Assembly: GCA_030146605.1 (NCBI GenBank) | Contig: JASLBO010000513.1 | Span: 1-27,039 of the forward strand | DNA: 27,039 nt | Reading direction: 5' to 3' | From: Sphingomonas sp. | GTDB taxonomy: Bacteria > Pseudomonadota > Alphaproteobacteria > Sphingomonadales > Sphingomonadaceae | In this document: in pieces, positions 20,922 to 27,039 of the stretch | Layout: every line of letters begins with the position of its first letter | How positions within the stretch are numbered: the first letter of the stretch is position 1 | Position numbers and translations under genes: made by a program | The notes under the pieces: model-generated | What the model was told of the DNA's origin: nothing | Databases searched by the model: none | What the model saw: only the letters and a program-made list of their open reading frames with translations

Positions 20922-21934
20922 CCGGCCAGGGGCGGCCGATCCGGTTCCTCGCACTCGTCATGTTGGGATGGGTCGGAGTCCGCTTCGCCTTGCTCTGGTC
21001 CGAGACCGGATCGTTTCCGGCCGCGATCCGCGCGTTCGCGCCGATGGCGGCGAGACCCGAGGCTCTCCGCATGCCGCAGCCGATGAATCGTGCCGCGCCG
21101 CTCGCCGGCGCTGCGCCGGTGCGGGGCATCCCGCGCCGGATCGGCGAAGCGCCGTTCCCCGCACCAAAGCCCGCCCGCACCGCCGACCCCCGGCGGGTTC
21201 AGATGGCGCTGATGGGGCTGATTCAATATGGCCTGGCGTCCCCCGTCATCACCGGCGCCCTTCCCGTCCCGCTGGCAGCGCAGCCCGAGACTTTGCCGGC
21301 CCTGCCCTCGCGCTGGTCGGCCAGCGCATGGCTGGTCGCACGGCCCGGCACCGGGCTTGGCGCGGCACCCGGCGCGAGCCAGCTCGGCGGCAGCCAGGCC
21401 GGGCTGCGAATCGCCTGGCTGGCCTTGCCCGACCAGCGGGTGGCGGCCGTCGGCCGGGTCGTAACCCCGCTGCGCGGCAAAGGCGCCGAGGCTTCGCTCG
21501 GGCTCGAATGGCAGCCGATTCGCGCCCCCGTGCGGCTCGTCGTCGAGCACCGGTTCGGGCTCGACGGGACGCGCAGCGGCCCGGGACTTGGCGTCGTGGC
21601 CGGCTTCGACGGGCTCATTGCGACGGGCTTTCGGCTCGAATCCTGGGGCCAGGCCGGGGCGATCCGCCGCCGGCGCACCGAACCTTACGCCGACGGCGCG
21701 GTCCGCGCCACACGGACGCTGGCCGACGCCGGCGATGTCCGCCTCGCGCTCGGCAGCGGAATCTGGGGGGCGGCGCAGCGCGAGGCGGGGCGGCTCGACA
21801 TCGGCCCGTCGGCGACGCTGGCGCTGCCGCTCGGCAAGCAAAATGTCCGCCTCGCGCTCGACTGGCGCCAGCGCGTCGCGGGGGATGCCCGCCCTGGCTC
21901 GGGCCTCGCGCTGACGTTCGGTAGCGATTTCTAG
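20918..21934 (+). CDS. NfrA-like / outer-membrane beta-structured protein, 338 aa
   Basis: The gene opens at GTG 20918 overlapping the nfrB-like stop. The first about 25 residues have a hydrophobic helix (FLALVMLGWVGVRFALLW), consistent with a signal or anchor. A Pro/Ala-rich linker of about 90 residues follows, and the C-terminal 210 residues alternate as in a beta-barrel, with short strands such as ASLGLEWQPI and VRLVVEHRFG, ending in a terminal Phe (ALTFGSDF). That layout and the neighbour match the partner gene of NfrB-like proteins, sometimes annotated as N4 phage adsorption protein A or cellulose-synthase-associated. No TPR repeats were obvious, so the NfrA name is only suggestive. Confidence 0.65.
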   Translation: MTGQGRPIRFLALVMLGWVGVRFALLWSETGSFPAAIRAFAPMAARPEALRMPQPMNRAAPLAGAAPVRGIPRRIGEAPFPAPKPARTADPRRVQMALMGLIQYGLASPVITGALPVPLAAQPETLPALPSRWSASAWLVARPGTGLGAAPGASQLGGSQAGLRIAWLALPDQRVAAVGRVVTPLRGKGAEASLGLEWQPIRAPVRLVVEHRFGLDGTRSGPGLGVVAGFDGLIATGFRLESWGQAGAIRRRRTEPYADGAVRATRTLADAGDVRLALGSGIWGAAQREAGRLDIGPSATLALPLGKQNVRLALDWRQRVAGDARPGSGLALTFGSDF

Positions 21935-21982
21935 CCGCCGGGCTTTTGCACCCCAACGCAAACTTGGTATCGCCTTGCCCCA

Positions 21983-22893
<911 letters not shown>

Positions 22894-22897
<4 letters not shown>

Positions 22898-23679
22898 AAG
22901 CCGCGGCTTCAAAGACCTTGGGCGCCGCCCTGCTGATGCTCGCCGCCCCGCTGCTGATGGGGCAGGCCAAGCCGGTGCTCGTCCCGGACGTCTCGCAGCG
23001 CAATATCGAGATCGCTTATTCGTTCACTGGCGCCGAATTGCTGCTGTTCGGTGCGATCCTCTATCCAGGCGGACGTGTGCCCGATCCCGAGGACGGTCCG
23101 GTCGATATCGTGGTGGTGGTCCGCGGGCCGAGCCAGGCGGTGCTGGTGCGCGAGAAGGAGAAGCTCGCCGGTATCTGGCTCAACGCCGAATCCACGCGCT
23201 ATCGCTCGGCCCCGAGCTTCTACGCCGTCGCCTCGTCGCGCCCGATCCGACGCATCGTCGACGAGCGGACGCGGGCGATCTACGAGCTTGGCGTCGACAG
23301 CCTGCAGCTCTCGCCCGCTTCGGGAGCGATTCCCGAGGTGCAGGGCCGGTTCGACCATGGACTGGTCGACCTGCGCACCCGCGCCGGACTGTTCTACGAG
23401 GATTCGAACGCAGTCGAGATCACCGGCGGCGTTCTCTATCGGGCGCGGATCGACATTCCGGCGCGCGTACCGGTGGGGCGCTTCACGGCCGAAACCTTCC
23501 TGATCCAGAACGGCCGGGTGCTCGCCGCGGCAGTGCGCCCGATCCATATCCGCAAATCGGGATTCGAGCGATTCGTCGCGACCAGCGCCGAACGCTACTC
23601 GGTCCCGTACGGCCTCGTCGCGGTGGCACTGTCGGTGTTGTTCGGCTGGGGCGCGGGGGCGCTCTGGCGGAGGTTCTAG
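22894..23679 (+). CDS. TIGR02186-type predicted transmembrane protein
   Basis: The 261-aa product begins at GTG 22894 inside the TSUP stop. It has a signal peptide (about 1-24, ALLMLAAPLLMGQA), a long periplasmic domain containing VPDVSQRNIEIAYSFTGAEL, LLFGAILYPGG and a KLAGIWLNAES segment, and a final C-terminal helix (about 238-256) followed by Arg residues. This matches the alphaproteobacterial family TIGR02186, which typically accompanies a TSUP permease. The biochemical role is unknown; a periplasmic partner of the transporter is plausible. Confidence 0.85.
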
Positions 23680-23759
23680 TCCTCGGACAAGCCGTTCCTG
23701 ACAAACGCAAAATTTACGCTCTTCGGGCATGGTGCAAATCGTAACCCCAGGAGTATCCG

Positions 23760-25433
23760 ATGGAAGGTCAGTTCGGCGCGCGCGTCTTCGATAATGCCGC
23801 GCCCGTTTCATCGGGAGAGCCGGTCGCGCCCCGCAGCCAGGCCCGCGCGATCGGTGCGGTGCTCGAGATCGCCGGCTCGTCGAGCCAGGTGATGTTCGAT
23901 CCCGCCGAGGTCGAGGCGCTCGGCGCAAGCAGCGACGCCGCGATCGCCAATTCCGGGCAGGTCGGCAGCCAGGTCAAGATGCGCGTCGGCAGCACGTGGC
24001 TGATCGCGAATGTCCGCTCGCTCCGGCTCGATGCCAGCGGCGACCGCATCCTCGCGCAGGTCGATTTTCTCGGCGAAGGCGACGAGGAGAAACTCACCGG
24101 CAAGCTCTACAAGTTTCGCCGCGGCGTCACCCGCTATCCCACGCCGGGCTGCACGGTGTTTCCCGTCTCCACGGCCGATCTCAAGCAGATCTATGCGGCG
24201 GACGACCGGGCGCATATCGAGATCGGCAACGTCTATCCGACCAAGGACATTCGCGCCGCGCTCTATGTCGACGCGATGCTCGGCAAGCATTTCGCGCTGC
24301 TCGGGAGCACCGGTACCGGCAAATCGACCGCGGCGGCGCTGATTCTCCACCGCATCTGCGAGCTCTCGCCGCAGGGGCATATCGTGATGATCGATCCGCA
24401 CGGCGAATATGCCAGTGCGTTCAAGACCATTGGCGCGCTCTATGACGTCTCGAACCTGCAGATGCCGTATTGGCTGATGAACTTCGAGGAGCATTGCGAG
24501 GTGTTTCTCACCACGCAGGGCTCCGACCGCCAGGTCGACGCCGATATTCTCGCCAAATGCATCCTGCTCGCCAAAAGCAAGAACCGGCTCGCGCAGGAAT
24601 TCGGCAAGCTCACCGTCGACGCGCCGATCCCCTATCTGCTGTCGGACCTCACCCAGATCCTCCAGCTCGAAATGGGCAAGATGGACAAGGCGACCGACAC
24701 GGCGCCCTATCTGCGCCTGCGCAGCAAGATCGACGAGATCAAGGGCGACCCGCGCTACACCTTCATGTTCTCGGGCATGCTGGTCGCCGATTCGATGGCG
24801 AGCTTCCTCGCGCGGATCTTCCGCCTGCCGGGCGACGGCAAGCCGATCTCGATCATCGACGTGTCGGGCGTGCCAAGCGAGATCACCTCGGTGGTGGTCG
24901 CAGTGCTCAGCCGGATGGTGTTCGATTTCGCGATCTGGTCGCGCGGCGAAACGAGGCGTCCGGTGCTGCTGGTCTGCGAAGAGGCGCATCGCTACGTGCC
25001 CAACGAGCGCAACGCCGATAATTCGTCGGTCGGCCGCATCCTCAGCCGGATCGCCAAGGAGGGCCGCAAATACGGCGTCTCGCTCGGCCTGATCACCCAG
25101 CGCCCGTCGGACCTTGCCGAAGGCGTGCTCTCGCAATGCGGCACGATTCTCGCGATGCGGCTCAACAACGAGCGCGACCAAGCCTTCGTCAAGGCGGCGA
25201 TGCCCGAAGGTGCGCGCGGCTTTCTCGATTCGATCCCGGCGCTGCGCAACCGCGAATGCATCGCGGTGGGCGAGGGCGTCGCCACGCCGATCCGCTTGCT
25301 GTTCGACGGGCTCGAGGACGGCAAGCGCCCGGCGTCCGATGATCCTCTGTTTTCCGAGCTGTGGCGCGAAAGCGGCGGCGAGGAGCAGATGCTCGAGCGC
25401 ACGATCAAGCGCTGGCGTTCGCAGGGACGGTAA
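23760..25433 (+). CDS. HerA-like / DUF87 hexameric ATPase
   Basis: The 557-aa protein starts at ATG 23760 with AGGAG 6 bases upstream. The N-terminal about 140 residues are beta-rich, as in the HAS-barrel of HerA proteins. Walker A GSTGTGKSTAA lies near 182-192, MIDPHGEYASAF follows, Walker B VLLVCEEAHRYVP is near 402-414, and a conserved SRIAKEGRKYGVSLGLITQR segment contains the sensor and probable Arg finger. The family pumps DNA or remodels chromosomes with the NurA nuclease in archaea; here no NurA gene is adjacent. The role in alphaproteobacteria is not settled. An in-frame antisense shadow on the minus strand was rejected. Confidence 0.9.
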   Translation: MEGQFGARVFDNAAPVSSGEPVAPRSQARAIGAVLEIAGSSSQVMFDPAEVEALGASSDAAIANSGQVGSQVKMRVGSTWLIANVRSLRLDASGDRILAQVDFLGEGDEEKLTGKLYKFRRGVTRYPTPGCTVFPVSTADLKQIYAADDRAHIEIGNVYPTKDIRAALYVDAMLGKHFALLGSTGTGKSTAAALILHRICELSPQGHIVMIDPHGEYASAFKTIGALYDVSNLQMPYWLMNFEEHCEVFLTTQGSDRQVDADILAKCILLAKSKNRLAQEFGKLTVDAPIPYLLSDLTQILQLEMGKMDKATDTAPYLRLRSKIDEIKGDPRYTFMFSGMLVADSMASFLARIFRLPGDGKPISIIDVSGVPSEITSVVVAVLSRMVFDFAIWSRGETRRPVLLVCEEAHRYVPNERNADNSSVGRILSRIAKEGRKYGVSLGLITQRPSDLAEGVLSQCGTILAMRLNNERDQAFVKAAMPEGARGFLDSIPALRNRECIAVGEGVATPIRLLFDGLEDGKRPASDDPLFSELWRESGGEEQMLERTIKRWRSQGR

Positions 25434-25441
25434 GCTTCCAA

Positions 25442-25469
25442 ATCCTCCCTCGCGCTGGCGGGGGAGGAT
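25442..25469. terminator. Hairpin between convergent genes, candidate bidirectional terminator
   Basis: ATCCTCCC at 25442-25449 and GGGAGGAT at 25462-25469 form a perfect 8-bp stem around a 12-base loop, in the 40-base gap between the HerA-like stop and the M23 peptidase stop. There is no T-run. Similar CCTCCC/GGGAGG stems are frequent in intergenic sphingomonad DNA as I remember them, so it may also be a dispersed repeat. Confidence 0.55.
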
Positions 25470-25473
25470 CAGC

Positions 25474-27039
25474 TCAGTCCTCGTCCCGTGAGGCGCCGCG
25501 GCCAACCGGGACCGACAGCAGTTGGCTCAGCTTCGAGCGGAACGCGCCGAGATCGCTGCCGGTGAGCTGGCGCATCGACGTGAACGACACCGAACGCGGA
25601 TTCACTGCGCCGCCATTCTTGTAGAGCTCGTAATGCAGATGCGGCCCGGTCGACATGCCGGTGCTGCCCACCGCGCCGATCACCTGGCCCTTGCGCACGC
25701 TCTGGCCGCCACGGACGACGATCCGGCTGAGATGGCCATAGCCGGTGCCGAACGCGCCGCCATGGTTGAGCTTGATGAAATTGCCATAGCCCGCGCTGCG
25801 CCCGGCGAACTGGACGATTCCGTCGGTTGCGGCATAGACGGGGGCGCCCCAGGGCGCGGCGATGTCGATGCCCTTGTGCATGCGGGTATAGCCGAGCAGC
25901 GGATGCCGGCGCATGCCGAAGCTCGACGAGATGCGGCCCGCGGCGGGCATCGCCATCATCCCGGTCTTGCTGCCCTTGCCCAGGCCGTCGAACCATTCGG
26001 TCTTGCCGTTCGATTCCCACGGCATCATCTGGACCTTGTTGCCGCAGCCGCTGACACCCGCATAGAGCAGATTCCCGAGCTGGACTTCGCCGGTCGCGGC
26101 GCGCGCCTGCTTGACGATGATGTCGAACTTGCAGTCCGAGCCCAGCCGCGAGACCGGCACCCGCGTCGCCAGCGTGCGGATGAACGATTCGACTGCCTTG
26201 GCCGGCGCACCGGCGGAGCGCGCCGAGCGATAGAGGCTCGATCCGATCGCGCCCTGGACACGCAGCGGGGTGTGGTCAATCGCGATCGGGATCTGCCTGA
26301 GCGACAGGCTGTCGCCACTGCGCGCGACTTCGAGCTTGAGGTCGAACCTGGCGCGGAACGCCATGTTCTGCAGCGGCCGCGGCTGCGCCTTGTCGGTGCG
26401 GCGGCCCAGGGTCAGATCGAGCGTTGTGCCCGGCTGGATCTCGTCGAACGACACTGCGCTGGTGATCAACGCGCCGACTTGCTCGGCATCGGCGGCGCCG
26501 ACACCCGAGCGGCGCAGCACGCTGAGCAACGCGCCGCCCGAGGCCAGCTTGACTCCGTCGAGGCTGATGATCGGGCGCTCGGGCGTGTCGGTCAGCGGCG
26601 CGACGAGGCTGGTCGCGGCGACGCGGTAGCCGGTGGTCGCGCCCATGCCGAGCGGCCGGATCGCCTGCGCACGCGCGGCATCGAGTTCGACCCCGGTCAG
26701 CGCCGGCGCGACGGTGCCGTAGATCGGAGTCTCGAAGCCGGGCGCCATCAGGAAGGTCATCGCGCACAGCCCGATGCAGGTCGCGACGCCGCGATACCAG
26801 GTCAGCGTGCCGATGCGCGCGCCGAGATCGGGCGCGAGATCGAGATCGGCGAAGACGCGGCGCTTGAGCTTCGTGCTGAGCGCCGTGCCGGGCACAGGCG
26901 GGAACGCGCGCGTGACCGCCGCGCCGCCGCCAAGCTCCAGGCCATGATCGTTACGCAGGAACAAGGCGCGATGCCCCCCGAAAACCCCGTCGTCGAACGT
27001 GCCGCCACCCCCGGCGAGCACCGAATCACTGTGGAAGAG
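25474..27039 (-). CDS. M23 family metallopeptidase (LytM-type), 5' end may lie beyond the window
   Basis: The frame stays open to the right edge, so the true start may lie outside; GTG 27021 is one inside option (515 aa). A short cytoplasmic N-terminus is followed by a membrane helix (about residues 73-93 counted from 27021, TCIGLCAMTFLMAPGF), a long central domain that includes LysM-like/OapA-like segments (DEIQPGTTLDLTLGRR), and a C-terminal M23 domain. Metal and catalytic residues are visible in MHKGIDIAAPWGAPV (His and Asp) and GPHLHYELY (HxH). It should cleave peptidoglycan cross-bridges in the periplasm during growth or division. The C-terminal 20 residues are Arg- and acid-rich. Nothing unusual beyond the cut edge. 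Confidence 0.9.
   Translation of the reverse strand, partial: LFHSDSVLAGGGGTFDDGVFGGHRALFLRNDHGLELGGGAAVTRAFPPVPGTALSTKLKRRVFADLDLAPDLGARIGTLTWYRGVATCIGLCAMTFLMAPGFETPIYGTVAPALTGVELDAARAQAIRPLGMGATTGYRVAATSLVAPLTDTPERPIISLDGVKLASGGALLSVLRRSGVGAADAEQVGALITSAVSFDEIQPGTTLDLTLGRRTDKAQPRPLQNMAFRARFDLKLEVARSGDSLSLRQIPIAIDHTPLRVQGAIGSSLYRSARSAGAPAKAVESFIRTLATRVPVSRLGSDCKFDIIVKQARAATGEVQLGNLLYAGVSGCGNKVQMMPWESNGKTEWFDGLGKGSKTGMMAMPAAGRISSSFGMRRHPLLGYTRMHKGIDIAAPWGAPVYAATDGIVQFAGRSAGYGNFIKLNHGGAFGTGYGHLSRIVVRGGQSVRKGQVIGAVGSTGMSTGPHLHYELYKNGGAVNPRSVSFTSMRQLTGSDLGAFRSKLSQLLSVPVGRGASRDED

Noticed and set aside
23808..25505. Long minus-strand open frame opposite the HerA-like ATPase
   Set aside because: The plus strand has Walker A and B motifs in order; the antisense frame has no start context or recognisable domain.

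Overview
The window reads as a chromosomal segment of a sphingomonad-type alphaproteobacterium. The basis is high G+C throughout, an nfrB/nfrA-like pair, a TSUP permease followed by a TIGR02186-type protein, and small regulators of kinds I associate with Sphingomonas. The genus is inferred from recognised families, not from a database search.

Layout. (1) 1-4318, plus strand: a large serine recombinase with a short overlapping upstream ORF, then a small operon with a 67-aa protein, a LuxR-type HTH protein carrying a C-terminal membrane anchor, a 122-aa protein, a 138-aa membrane protein and a MarR-like winged-helix regulator. (2) 4529-6071, minus strand: a secreted SH3b plus metallo-beta-lactamase-fold protein and a 60-aa Cys-rich secreted peptide. 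(3) 6542-19372, minus strand: a roughly 13-kb unidirectional cluster. In transcription order it holds an ECF-like sigma factor, a membrane protein that may be its anti-sigma factor, peptide A (46 aa), an enzyme pair (HEAT-like partner, then His-rich cupin-like protein), a winged-helix regulator, peptides B and C (50 aa each), a second enzyme pair of the same two families, an ABC half-exporter, a small membrane protein, a HlyD-type adaptor, an ABC ATPase and two FtsX-type permeases. The last seven genes (cupin-like protein through final permease) are joined by start/stop overlaps. (4) 19373-20150: decayed sequence, then a truncated nfrB-like glycosyltransferase. (5) 20918 to the right edge: ordinary genes (nfrA-like protein, TSUP permease, TIGR02186 protein, HerA-like ATPase, M23 metallopeptidase).

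The main candidate for an undescribed system is region 3. It looks like a ribosomal-peptide cluster built from two modules, each ordered short peptide gene(s), strong GC hairpin, HEAT-like partner, cupin-like protein. Both share one export/efflux operon. Peptides B and C share an N-terminal NLPALDxEVG block and end in a hydrophobic Gly/Ile/Val-rich stretch. The two peptide-to-enzyme gaps carry perfect hairpins of 12 and 13 bp. A near-perfect 9-3-9 inverted repeat lies between the regulator gene and peptide B. I cannot place the enzyme families in a known RiPP class from memory; modification of the peptides by the cupin-like/HEAT pair is inferred from gene order and paralogy, and is not shown by the sequence alone.

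The left part, up to about 20150, is probably an accessory island. It carries a site-specific recombinase at one end and abuts a 5'-truncated core gene at the other.
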